DNA of 64,000 nucleotides from Ceratodon purpureus (Eukaryota; Streptophyta; Bryopsida; Pseudoditrichales; Ditrichaceae). The DNA is taken from positions 68,936,674 through 69,000,673 of the forward strand of contig CM026426.1 of NCBI GenBank assembly GCA_014871385.1. Direction: 5' to 3'. The notes beneath the pieces are model-generated. The model saw nothing but the letters and a program-made list of their open reading frames with translations, ran no database searches and was not told where the DNA came from. Below are positions 1-11,171 of this stretch, piece after piece. Numbering within the stretch: position 1 is the first letter of the stretch; every line of letters begins with the position of its first letter. Made by a program: the position numbers and the translations under genes.

Positions 1-3000
1 ATATCGTCTCGTACCTATGGTGTGCTCCGTTGCAAACCAGTAACTCTATGCTCCAAGATACCTCAAGTCCCTTCTATGTTCACTAGCAATGTCTGTCTTG
101 TCATGTACACAGAAGTAAAAAAAAAAAAGCTAGAGTTAGTTAAATTTCTCTAGCATTTTGTAGTCCTATATTCTTGTGAAGACTGCGCACACTTCATTAA
201 TTGGGTCGTCCATCACACAATCTACCCCGAGCATGTTCTTGTAAAGACTTAAAACCTAGAATCATCGATTGGACGAAGCTTCAGGAACTAACATCGGAGG
301 TGAATTGTACGTGAACTGTTATACCTACGGATAGGCCATTCTAGTCGAAGTTCTTGTTAGTCACGGTGGTATGTTATCACACGCTTAACGATGGCATCTA
401 ACAATTCCTCTATGTTCCCTTCATACATTCTAGCCTCAATTGAGAGTCGACGCAAAGTTATTTTAGCAATTTCGTTAGAATAAGGGTTTCTAAAATGTCG
501 TCACAGAACGGCAATTAACAACAACTCTTAGACAACCACGGAAAAAGCAAATGTTGATATGAACTTCTCAATGTTCTGTGAAATGCGAATTTGGGTTTGT
601 AGATTACACTTACACAGAGTGAATTGGCGGGGCGAGGACGTAGTGCGCGTCGTCGCTGAACTAGCGTCTCCAATACCACTAGTCCACAAACTCTTAGAAA
701 AGATCATCTACTTCGTTTTTGAGTTACAAGGCAGATGGACTACTTAGTCAGTAATCCCTAAATTCATTACACAGAACTTCTGAGTTCCGTAAACTAGACC
801 TGGTTTGGACGTCACTCTAATCTTCTTTTCCTTTTCCACTTTTTTACATTCATTTCCAATTTTCACCTCCATTTCACTCACTTTGATTTAACCGTACACT
901 TGTTATATAGGTTGGGTAAGCATGTAAAAGGTGTCAATATTGGGTCTAAATGATCAATTCACTAGTTAAAAAGCACCGTGGTGTAGTGTATGTTTTTTTT
1001 ATTTGATTTAATTCTTATTTTTTTTTAATTTTTGTTTTGATTTTTAATTTATAAAACCTTCCTTTTTGTGTCATTATTATTTGATCCTCATATCGTAAGA
1101 TACATTTAATTGATATCATCAGATCCATTAAATTATTTTATTCTGTTCTTTTTTATTTTAAATTTCTTAATGTTCCTAATTTAAGTTGTTTTTTGAAAAT
1201 GCAACAACTTTTTTTTTTAAAACTTAATTTATTTATTTTCGAATTGATTTCTCTTTTTAGTAATTTAAGGCATTTTCTTTTACTGCATTTTATTCCGTTG
1301 CTTGACCGTTTCTTGTTGAATTATGTCTCCCATCATTTTTATTTCTCAATATTTAACGTCATTGATTTCTTATTACTTATTATTTTTTTTCCTCATGTTT
1401 CATTGATATTTTAATTTTCTAATTTTACTAATTGGTACACTTTGCCTACGGTGAGCTTCCAATGCCCTGTCTATGGATATGGTACTTCGATTGCTCTGCA
1501 ATCCGAATTTCACATGCATGAGTTGTGTGCTTGTTGACAAGAATTGCAACTACAATGAGCGCACCTTCAATGAGATGACCAGCTTCGGAGCATCATGTTG
1601 GTCGGTTAAGTGGAAATTTGGTTAGTCAGGACTAAACATTTCATTAGCGTTGATTATTGAGGAATTTTTTCATTTGTACGTGGATGATCATGCTGAGAAA
1701 ACTTAGGAAGCCTCCATGATCATCTTGGTCTTTGTTTTCCTAGAGCATCATTCATATTGCTTTGAATTAGGTTCTCACCTTCTCAATAAATTTCTTCCGC
1801 TCTCTTAATGAAAACCAATAGATTAGAGATAATGACATTCGCATTCAAAAATAAATCTTAATGTAAAAAATAATATAAATAATTGCATAATAGATACAAT
1901 CCGAATTATTGACTTCATATAATGAAATTAAGTATGAACTCATCATGTATATTTAAAGGTATTCTACTAATAAAATTGTCAAGTACCAATTCTTAATGCA
2001 TAATTTAAATTTTTAAATTTTAAATGGGCAAAATAAAAACATAAGGACTAATATTTTAATTAATGCCCCTAAATTAAAATCCAATTTGAATAGAAGATGT
2101 TTAAAAACAATATTAAAATCAATAATCAAGATTTTTTATAAAAATGGGTTTAATGATACGGTGGTAAAAAATTAGACTCCAAAGCTCTTTTTTCAATGTA
2201 TTTTTTGGAAACAAAAAACATAATTTCATTACTTTAAGCGGTGTTGTTCACAAAGTTTCGTTACTGCAAAACATGGTGTGTTTCATTATTAATTTTTTTT
2301 AATGATTCAATTTTTTATAAATCTCTTTTTTTTGTTTTACAACTGGATGTCAATTCATTTTTGAAGCTTGAATACTGCTTCTATAATATAATTTTGAAGA
2401 GAACTGTATCCAACTTCTTTTTAATATTTGATTTTTTAATTTTTTTAAAAGAAAAATTCATTTTAATTTCATTGCTCTTATATTAAATTAATTTCTTTTT
2501 TAGATTTTACTGTTTTTTATTATATTTCATTATTATTTTTCTAGTTTTTAATTTTTATTTCATTTCTCCTATAGTTCATTATTCTTATATTTCAACACTA
2601 TCCAGTCATTTTTTTTTTTTTTTCTTAGTTATTATTAAGAGTGTAGTGCCAAAGACTGCACCTGACAAGCAAATGCTTTAATCAGGTCCTGCTTCGATAT
2701 ATATCTCGTATTAGGAGAACTTCAAATTGTCTCTATACAAACTGCACGCTTGGGAAAGAAACTACGGTCATGCCTTCTATGGAGGAGGTAATTGAACAGT
2801 TATGTCAATATCTTTCTTGTATATTCTGAAATTATTCATTTTAATTTTCTTAAGTTCAAATTCATATATTTTATCGCACAACACTTTTTGGAATTCTGTA
2901 GGTTAAATGATGCATCTCAAACCATCCCAACAACGCCAAAATTTACTTAGCTTGTAATATGCAAAGTTTGGATTACATTAGTAGAGGCTTTTGCAGAAAG

Positions 3001-4860
3001 CTTTGGAGTAAAGATTCTTGTTGACAACAATAGAATTCCGATCTACCACGGGGACTTAGAGGTGAAAGCTCCAGTGGAATTATATTTCATTATTCTTATA
3101 TTTCAACACTGTCAAAAAAATAAAAAAATAAAAAAAAATTATTTTTTAAAATTTTATTTAATTCATGTCTCATTTTTCTTATATTGCATTATTTTTGTTT
3201 CTTGAAGTCCTCTCGTATCCTCTACCTTAATTTAATTTACATTTTCAATTATGTTTCGTTGTTTTGACTTTTTAATATTTTTCTCAACTAAGTAATTAGA
3301 TAATTCATTTTAAAAAGTATGTTCCGATCCTTCCAATATTAGTTTGCTTATTTTTTTAAGCCTAAATACAGCTTATGTAATACAATTTTTTAAAACAACA
3401 GGGTCTAAGATTTTATAATTTTTTATTAATTTTTCTTTAAATGTTATTTATTATTATTTTAAAAAAAAATCTTGTTGGTTTTCTAGTCTTTTCTTCATTT
3501 AAACTTACCATTATCCAGGGTGCTTTTATTGTCCTTAAATATAATATATATTTTTTTTTTTTTTCGCTTTAATTTCTCTATTTCCGCATGGTCTACACAT
3601 CTCGAAAATTAGGTGTTCCATAAAATTTGAAAAATAAAATTAAAAAAACAAATTAAGACAATAAATCAAAAAAATCATTAAGACTTAAATTACAATCGAT
3701 AACATCAATGAAAAGATGGTAGGCATAAGTGTGAGAACATGTGGTTCTGAGGTTTGAATGTCGTTTAAGCAACGTGTCGAGAGCAAAAGCTGCTTGAAGA
3801 GTTTGCTATATGACCTGTTTTCTTGTACTAACTCTTCCAACTAGCCATGCTCTTGACGTGGACATACTGCGGGCGTGAAATGTGGTACAGCGTAGAGAAA
3901 TGTAAAACATCCAACAAGGCTTAGAGGGCACCGTCACGGCCTACACGCTCACATCGTCACGAGAAGTTCTCATAAAGTTTCTGTAAACCATTAGTTGGAG
4001 AGGCGGGCGGTGATGTTTTCCAGAGAGGAACGGAAGCCATGTGGAGTGCATGGCACTGTTCCCATGAAAAACGGATGTCGTGGGATTTTATAAATGGGTA
4101 GGACCTCACATCATTATCAGTAATTATATAAAATGACGTCAAGGTAACGAGTGATGCTATATGGAAATGGACTCAATAGTTTTCATGCCTCTCAATTCGT
4201 ATAGACCCCTAATAGCTAGAACTGTCATCCAAGCCGTTGGATATGATTTGCATGGAATGTCATATTCTTCCAGCCGCCACCGCCGGCTGGGACATCAATG
4301 CCTATCTCCATTGGAGTGGCTCAGACTGTGTTTCACCTTTGTATGTTTAGGTTTTGGGGGGTTGGAGAACTTATCTACGCTGATACATTTTGATTTCTTT
4401 TGACGTGCTCTCTATAGTTGCAGAGTTCACGTAGTATCCCTTCCTGTCTTTAACCTATGTGAACCCAGGGCAATTCTAATACACTTGAACTACTTAAGTC
4501 TGATTCCGCTTCTAAGGACGGTGCAGATGTAGTACATGATACAATTGTGGTTATACCATCTCCCACCGTAACCCTGATGTGCTAAAATCGTACCTTCTCT
4601 TCCTCTCCTCTTCGAGAACCACATACACACCCCTTCTATTCGACATACCCTCCCAAGAAACCACTCATCGACCATTTCTCCGTATACTCTTATGCCACGA
4701 CCAAAGCAGTGCCCGTTGAAGACGTATACTTCTCCAAACTCAAGCGTGACTTTCTAACCGACTGCCGTTTTCCAGGTTCATTTGAATCTCTTCAATCCTC
4801 TTATGCGTCTGCTCATTTATGATTGTAGTTTTTTTGCTGTTTTGTAGGTAGAAACATTCT
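1..4860. other. AT-rich stretch, no gene recognised
   Basis: Long T-rich and A-rich tracts with scattered stops on both strands. The short open frames are low-complexity Phe/Leu/Ile strings and are not believable proteins. Two parts look like diverged copies of one sequence: around 2345-2605 and 3085-3410 share a phrase reading TTTCATTATTCTTATATTTC and a following A/T tract. A less AT-rich patch at about 1440-1760 and another at 3720-4480 may be decayed elements. I recognise nothing in them. Confidence 0.6.
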
Positions 4861-5008
4861 CACTCGCAGTAAATGTTTCTCCTCGAATATTGCGTTTGCT
4901 TTGTAATAATCTATACTTTCACTGTAGAGCTAGTCGGTCTAGCATTACAATTTCTCATATTGACAGAAATTGGTGTCAGCCCTCTACCGCAGTTGCAAGA
5001 CTGCCTCC

Positions 5009-5344
5009 ATGGCACCTGCAACAAAGCCGAGTCAAGGTCCAGAGCCTTGGACATCTGGTGGGAGAAAACCGAAGGTGTCAAGTTTGGAAGACAATGCATC
5101 GTTCCACTCTCGTGTCCAAGATGACAATTATGAAAGTCACCTACCTTTGCCGACTGGGAAACATCCTGAATCGTCGCTCTCAGGACGTAAGAAGACAAGT
5201 AAAAAACCTTTATCCCCTCCTCATGCTTGTACGGAGGTTAAGAGGAGTACATTTAGTTATCGGAGAAGTATTCTCATCGGACGCATTCCTCCGCTCAACA
5301 GTCAGAGCGGTCGTCACGGAACACGGATGCGCTCCGTACTTCAG
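5009..5344 (+). CDS. Candidate exon, unknown protein
   Basis: An open frame begins at an ATG in a favourable context and runs 112 codons to a possible CAG|GTATTT donor at 5344/5345. The translation is rich in Ser, Pro, Lys and Arg and looks like a disordered nuclear protein segment (residues such as GRKKTSKKPLSPP). It could be a 5' exon of the coiled-coil/transposase gene that follows from 6875, but the splice phases to the next candidate exon do not agree, so this link is not shown. No family recognised. Confidence 0.25.
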
Positions 5345-5620
5345 GTATTTCTTCTCACCGTGCGTAGTAGGATCATTTTTCAGGTTAAGTGATTTAAATT
5401 GCCACGCCGGTAAGTTGCACATGGACGTCATGTAAATTATGAATTCCCTAATACACATAGAATAGTCAAACTTAGCATGCTTTGATGCTGTGATATAGAA
5501 TACCATTTCTCTAAGTATTTGACGACACTTCAGTCGGAGGATAACTATGGATAATATGCATGTGGTAACCATGGCTGCACGTCTGTATTACATATCTCAC
5601 TTGCAATATTCTTGTGGTAG

Positions 5621-5928
5621 TGAATGATGTCTCTCCCCGTGACGCATCACTTCTCAATGATGTGGATGCTTGCAATGACCCCTTGCCGAATGGGGATGGT
5701 GAATTGCCTCGTAATTCTTTGCAAGAACCCGTTTGCCGCAATATGAAATCGCCTTCCCTCTTACCAGAAGCACACACTCTCTCGACACAACGGCAACATT
5801 TGAAGAGTGATGTTTACTTCATTTCAAGTGAAGAGGAGCGCGCTGATTGGAAGTTGAAATCGCGGCGTAACAGGATGCGTCGGCGCACTGTCTCTTTGTC
5901 TCCTTCACTTTCAGACAGATACGAGGAG
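5621..5928 (+). CDS. Candidate exon, unknown charged protein
   Basis: Open between an acceptor-like GTGGTAG at 5620 and a strong GAG|GTATGT donor after 5928. It encodes an acidic then basic segment (SSEEERADWKLKSRRNRMRR) that reads like coding DNA rather than chance. It lies about 0.95 kb upstream of the transposase-like gene on the same strand and may be one of its 5' exons. The intervening 5929-6874 would then be an intron carrying repeats. Confidence 0.3.
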
Positions 5929-6026
5929 GTATGTATAAAAGAGATCAATTGCTTATCACTTTTTTTGAATTGCCATTATCTGCAGTGAATTATTATAAGA
6001 CACCTGTAAAAGTCTGTGTATATATA

Positions 6027-6050
6027 CATTAGAGACCATTTCGGGTCATT
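6027..6050 (+). repeat. Dispersed repeat end (copy 1 of 3)
   Basis: The phrase CATTAGAGACCATTTCGGGT, followed by CATT, occurs here, inverted at 28924-28947, and in diverged form at 62251-62271. About 20 bp upstream, this copy and the 62-kb copy also share AAAAGTCT. This suggests three copies of one dispersed element whose full extent I cannot define. Confidence 0.5.
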
Positions 6051-6420
6051 ATAAGGCCTTTTAAGGGAGGCTTAGGCAGTACTCTCAAGCAAATTTTCAC
6101 CCCGGGCACGGTGCCACTGTGAGGCACAATTGAGTTTGGGCAGCCCTTTAGCGTCGCTTTCAGTCCCTGCGTGGGTACAAGAGAGCCTCGAATGTGGCCT
6201 GAGTGTCATCCTAGGCCCGCACCTTGTTAAACCCATCCTGCTAAATCAATGATGAAAGTGGAATTGGAGTGGTACCCCAGCAGATCATTTTATACTATTT
6301 CAGATCATTTTATACTATTTTGAGGTAGATCAAGTTGGCGCGAAACACTGCCAACGTAGCAAGATGTGGCGGGAGAGCGTGTGCGAAAATGTCGACTAGG
6401 ACTTCGTGTAGTCTGAGGCA

Positions 6421-6820
6421 CATTAGGAGAAAAATCAGGTCACAAAAAGGCCGTGTAAGCGGCACGTGAGAGAAAAAAACGGGCGCTGCCCGCGTACTTT
6501 TTGACATGGTATGTGAGGTGCCACCGTGGTGCCAGCAACCGCCACGGGGGCTCGAACCAATGACCTCCAAGCGAGGCGTGTGGAGGGCACATCTACAGTG
6601 TCGGGCTGACACAACCTGCCCACTTGGGACCAAAGCCCAAGCCGAGGCATTCATGTCTCACCTAATATTCCGAGGACCTTTGTTGTGAGTGCGCCACGCA
6701 GTTCTGTGCGGGCAGCAACTCTGGCATCCGCTGCCAGCGGCAGAGGTGCCCAAAGTAGGAAGTTCACCTAGAAAGGGCAGGCTTACACGGCCTTATTTTG
6801 AGCTCATTTTTCTCCTAATG
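6421..6820. mobile_element. 400-bp element with 40-bp terminal inverted repeats, tRNA-like core
   Basis: The 40 bases at 6421-6460 and 6781-6820 are inverted copies of each other, matching at 36 of 40 positions. Between them, on the minus strand, is a B-box-like GGTTCGAGCCC at about 6550 in a GC-rich stretch that resembles the tRNA-related heads of SINEs. It may be a non-autonomous inverted-repeat element containing a SINE-like piece. It sits just upstream of the transposase-like coding region. Confidence 0.45.
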
Positions 6821-6874
6821 ATTGACTTAGATTCAGGGAGGTTAGAGATTGCAGCAGGGTTTAGGTGCTACACC

Positions 6875-8217
6875 ATGGCGTTGAGAGATGTTACGAACTG
6901 TGTTGCTACTTCGTATGTCCCGCAAATCAAACTGCACCCGAGGTTTGCTCCGTTGATTAGAAGAGGACAAAGGTTAGAAGATCAGCCTACACCGGAGAGC
7001 TTTGTAGAGAGGAGAGCAGCAAATGAGACACATATCGACCTCTGGATCGGTGGCGTTATCTACCCATTAGATCCGGCGACGAAGCAACCACCTATGTTTC
7101 GGACAACCAAGCAATACATCGAATATTGCTGTGAAGGAGAGAATGGTATGTTAGGATACACCAAGCGGTTGAGCTACGGTCACACTGAGGAAGGACAGTT
7201 GAATTCGGTAAATCGGCTGCAGCAGGAGGTGAACAGTCACGAGCGTTGCATCATGCAACTACGTGCGCAGTGTGAGGATTTGCAAGTGAAATTGGACAAT
7301 ATGACCCATGATGAAAACCGGCACATAGAGGAGCGACTAAAGCTAGAAGGGGACATTAGGACTTTGGAGATATCGTGTGCGGAATTGAGGGTGCTAGTGG
7401 CCCAATCTAATGTCGTGAGGGGTGAGTTCAGGGAGCGCGAGGAGCAGTTTAGTGCTTTAGAGGCCGAATTGAGAAATCAAAGAGAGGCTTGTGAGAAGCT
7501 CCAAGAGAAGCTGAAGAGAATGGTGAAAACGCCGCTTGGATTTAGGGAGCGTGTCCATAGTCGTAAAATGAAGTGTCTGGATGAGCTTGCTCCTGGCTCC
7601 GGCCACGCAAAGCGAAGGAGAACTGCACTACGATATCAGATTCAACCATCGACAGTGTCACAAGTGCAGGAATTCAACAAGCGACAAGGAAGGAAGAGGA
7701 GGCTCGAGGGTGATGGAACGTTGCACAACAAAACAACTTCAGTTCTTGCTAGTGTATTGTCTGCAGGTGAGGCTCGCAAGCTTGCGGAGCAACCACGAAT
7801 GAGTCAAGCAACTACAGCGGCTGCAGTGTGTATTTTCAAGAAAATTAAGAAATCGATAACATAGGAAGTGATGTTGGGGACTTGTGATGCATCTGGCGTG
7901 AGTAATAGAGGATATGTGGCAATGTGTAATGCCGTAAAACATCGGGTTCAGTTAGTTGCTCCAGAACTAAAGGGTGGTCTTTTGCCATCGAAGAACCGCC
8001 TAGCGCTGTTGCAAAAGCAAATGAATGAGAAGCTTCCTCAATTTATAGGAGACTACTATCAAATAAAAGGTCGCCGAATAATTCCCGAGGTCATGGTTGG
8101 GAACAAGATTGTGCGAGGAGCAAAAGAAGTTATTCTTGATGACAAGAACAATCTCTTCGCGGAGCTGGAGGTTGTGCAGCGGTCGATGGTGCTGTTCTAC
8201 GACATGACTATGGAAGG
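6875..8217 (+). CDS. N-terminal part of transposase-like gene, coiled coil, one in-frame TAG
   Basis: I start at ATG 6875 because it lies in a CACCATGG context just after an acceptor-like TTGCAG; the frame upstream is inside the 400-bp repeat element. The first part has a ~70-residue globular-looking region, then a charged heptad-like coiled coil (about residues 110-215), then a basic Lys/Arg-rich segment. The frame meets TAG at 7862-7864 but continues in the same frame from GAA 7865 as a plausible protein (GVSNRGYVAMCN, then LPSKNRLALLQKQMNEKLPQ) up to a GAAG|GTAACG donor-like site at 8217. Position and style match the region before the catalytic core in KDZ-like transposases. The exact joint to the next exon (8828) is not resolved because phases disagree at the most obvious donor. 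Confidence 0.5.
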
Positions 8218-8827
8218 TAACGTCGTTCATTGTCACCTAAATTTTCAAGGTCTGTGAACTACTATGGAACATTGTGAAGTAAACTGTAGTGAAGTTCGAA
8301 TGCACCACGAGTTATCGTGAAGAATTACATTGAAACTCAGAAATTGATGGGAAATGCTGAAGCAAGATTAACTTGGCTGGCTCCATAATTGCCTTTGTAA
8401 GAAGAACAAATGAATAGAGAATTTGTCAACAATAGGTTGTGACATGATGCACCGTCCATAGATAATACCGACTGTCAGAATAGTGGTGCATCAACAATTC
8501 ACGGTGTGGTTTTCCAGTGGCATTGCTGAAGTTGCTGGATGCTTGTGAAAAAACTCTAAGGGGATCATTGTCTCATAGTGGAACGTGAAACACAAATTTG
8601 TGGAAGTGTTGTGCGGTCAAGGCGTTGATTCATTGTGCAGCTGCGAACAGTCGCTTAATTAATGCCTCATACCGATTATGACCAAAATATTTCAAAATTA
8701 ATAATTGTGGAACCTGGTTGCTGTACTACAAACTGGAGTCTGTTCTAATAAGTACACTGTAGATTAATTTGGGGCAACATAGTATTACTTTGTGCTGGGT
8801 CTTAATATAAATTCGTATTGTGCACAG
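8218..8827 (+). other. Probable intron of transposase-like gene
   Basis: About 610 bases with stops in all plus-strand frames between two coding stretches. It ends in TTGTGCACAG, a good acceptor, at 8827. No other feature seen. Confidence 0.4.
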
Positions 8828-10617
8828 TGCAATGGCCGGCCATTGGTCTTCGTGCTAAAATTGGACGAAGCAGAGGTGTTGCGGGAGAAGAAGTTTGAAT
8901 GTGTGAGCCTGACTTTGATGAATAGGGCCCTCGATCCCGAGATTCAACGCAATGATGAGAGATATTTTTCGGTCCAGAGTGAACAAGAGATTTGGCCCAT
9001 TGGGTGCTTCCAAGTGGAGAAGGAGTCTCACGAAATCTTGAATTGGGTATTTGAGCAGACAAGATTCCCTGAGGTAATTGCGGCTCAGAATGCAGGCCAG
9101 TTGCTGGAGGTACCGGGCCGGGGATCTTTCACGGTTGAGTGGCACTTGTCAGCGGACATGAAGACAATTAAGTGTATGAACAATCTGCAGCACGGACCTA
9201 GCTGTAAAATGAACTGCATTTACTGCGAGCAGAAGCATGAGAGAGCCAAGACCGTGACAGCTGCTGACGCCGAACGTACTGCCACGACTAGAGGGAAGGG
9301 TGAATGGCAAGGAGGCTTGTTCGCATCAAGGATTCGAGTTGAACCAGTTGATGCAGCCACGCACCCACGTTGGAAGCAGGTGCTACCTATCCCTCTATCA
9401 CGGACCCACATGTGCACATTACATGCTCTGGTCCGAATCTGTGAAAAAATATTGCATTTGCATTTTATGTTTATTTGGAACATGCAAGACAACGCTAGGA
9501 AAACGGAAGCTATAGATCTCAAGGAGAAGTCACTATCTGCCATTGGCGTGGAATCGGGAAACTGTGTGCTAAAGCAAGATGTAAAAAAATCTGGGAAGTC
9601 TGGTAATGTGGTTATGAAACCCAGCTTGCGTGGTGGAGTGGCCATAAAGTTATTTGGTCCTAGTTCATGGTCGACTCATACCAGAGTGTGGAAAGACGTC
9701 ACTATGTCCGAGATGAATAATCTAGAGAATGGTCAAGCGAAAATCAAACGACAGAGAGTGTGGGAAACGCTAGAGGACCTGGTGCCGTACTTCACTGGAC
9801 TAGTGTTGTCACCAGATCAGAGACGGGATTGCAAACATCGGATGGATGCTTTCGGAGCAGCATATATCAAGGCATTCGGCGAAGGCCACGTCACGCACTA
9901 CATTGTGAGTTTTTGGTGCCATGTCCATTGTAAATGAAGTTTTCAAGTAGTTGTGATTGAGATCACGGTACATGTAAATACTGCTGCACAATTGTCATTC
10001 GGAGGTGTTGAAGGCTTTGTTGGGATCCATTTGAAATGTGCATGTAGCTGTTCTTCATTCATGCTGAAGCTCGAATCTGGACATTGCAGCATGCTCTTAT
10101 AAAGCACGGCCCTTGGTTCGTCGAAAAGTATGGTAGCCTTTCTGTGTGGAGCTGCCAGGGGATGGAGAAATCGCACCACGTGACCAAATCGTCAAGTCAG
10201 GCACATTCTCAGCATGGGGGGACAAAGGATCGAACTAGTGTAGTTGTTCAACAATATGAATTTTGGTATCGAAACATACAACATATGTACGATGCAAAGT
10301 TGAAGAAGAGGATTGCTGATGCAGAGTTAGGCCTTCCCGACGTAGAGGTGCAGGCTGCAGGATCGAGACGGCGGGATGCTTGGCATGCTTCCAATGCTGC
10401 GGCAGCATGTCGTGAGTGGCGAGCGGCGCGCACACGAGAAGGTAGGCGTTATGTGATTGCTTCAACTGAAGGAGAGGCCGTTCAGGCAGAGGATGAAACT
10501 TCACCGGGTTCTGGCAACAGCAACGACATGGATGAAGAACTGACGGAGTCGTTGCAATGTCCAGATGAGACACAGGATTCTACTCAATCAGATTACGGTG
10601 TCACTGATATCACATAG
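8828..10617 (+). CDS. Transposase-like catalytic region, KDZ-like DDE fold (putative)
   Basis: Two exons, 8828-9904 and 10090-10617, join in phase 0 across a 185-bp intron with ATT|GTGAGT and TTGCAG|CAT boundaries. The joined reading gives the block THYIHALIKHGPWFVEKYGS and then SVWSCQGMEKSHH. This is the style of the C-terminal acidic-residue block of RNase H-fold transposases of the Kyakuja-Dileera-Zisupton kind. Candidate catalytic residues are Asp in KLDEAEV (8864-8866), Asp in SADMKTIKC (9155-9157) and Glu in QGMEK (10165-10167). Between them are a Cys cluster (SCKMNCIYCEQKH), possibly zinc binding, and a His-rich block near THMCTLHALVRICEKILHLH. The C-terminus is acidic and disordered, and the stop is TAG at 10615. 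The DDE assignment is by pattern, not by alignment. No terminal repeats of a parent element were found. Confidence 0.5.
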
Positions 10618-10861
10618 GTACATGGTGCTTGTCAGTATACACTTATTTGAAAGAGGTAAAGATGAACAGCCACAATTATCATCTCTTCAAAAACCTGATT
10701 TAACTGTTGTATAAATTGAATCTGTGTAATTTGATGTCTTGACGCAGCACATGTTATCATTCACCCTAGTGAATGCAATTGTCAAAAACTTCAGAAACTT
10801 CCAAGCTGAGTTCTCCCTAACATATGTGTACGCATGTTTGGCCATCAATGCTGAGGGTGAT
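10561..10861 (+). repeat. Direct repeat, copy A (transposase 3' end and downstream)
   Basis: This block covers the last ~18 codons of the transposase-like gene and about 245 bases beyond. It recurs in the same orientation at 13802-14094 with a handful of substitutions and a short indel. The pair brackets the minus-strand RING-like gene. Confidence 0.85.
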
Positions 10862-11171
10862 GGATGAGTTGTATTATAGCTTACTGAAGTACATTAAAAA
10901 AATGGTTACATGCAGGTGTGATGCCGCATTCCTCAACTAAAATGAACAATGACTTTACCACGAAGCAACATTCAAATTGTAATCAATCAAAGCAGAGGCA
11001 AGAGTGGGTTTTTGTATGTCATTGTTGACATTTTATGTAAATAAAAAAATTGGGATTCATGCTAAAGCAATAACATGGCAAATGTGTTTATCCTGGCAGT
11101 AATAGTTCAAAAACGGATCCATGTAGTATACTAAATCCAATTTGACTACAAGGAATATCTGAAGAACTTAT
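10862..11171. other. Spacer between convergent genes
   Basis: AT-rich, with no coding signal. It is the shared 3' side of the plus-strand transposase-like gene and the minus-strand RING-like gene, so it probably holds both 3' ends. An AATAAA-like motif (GTAAATAAAAAA) lies near 11037. Confidence 0.4.

Noticed and set aside
4911-5777. Minus-strand frames opposite the candidate exons
   Set aside because: Shadows of the plus-strand frames, without splice or start signals of their own.
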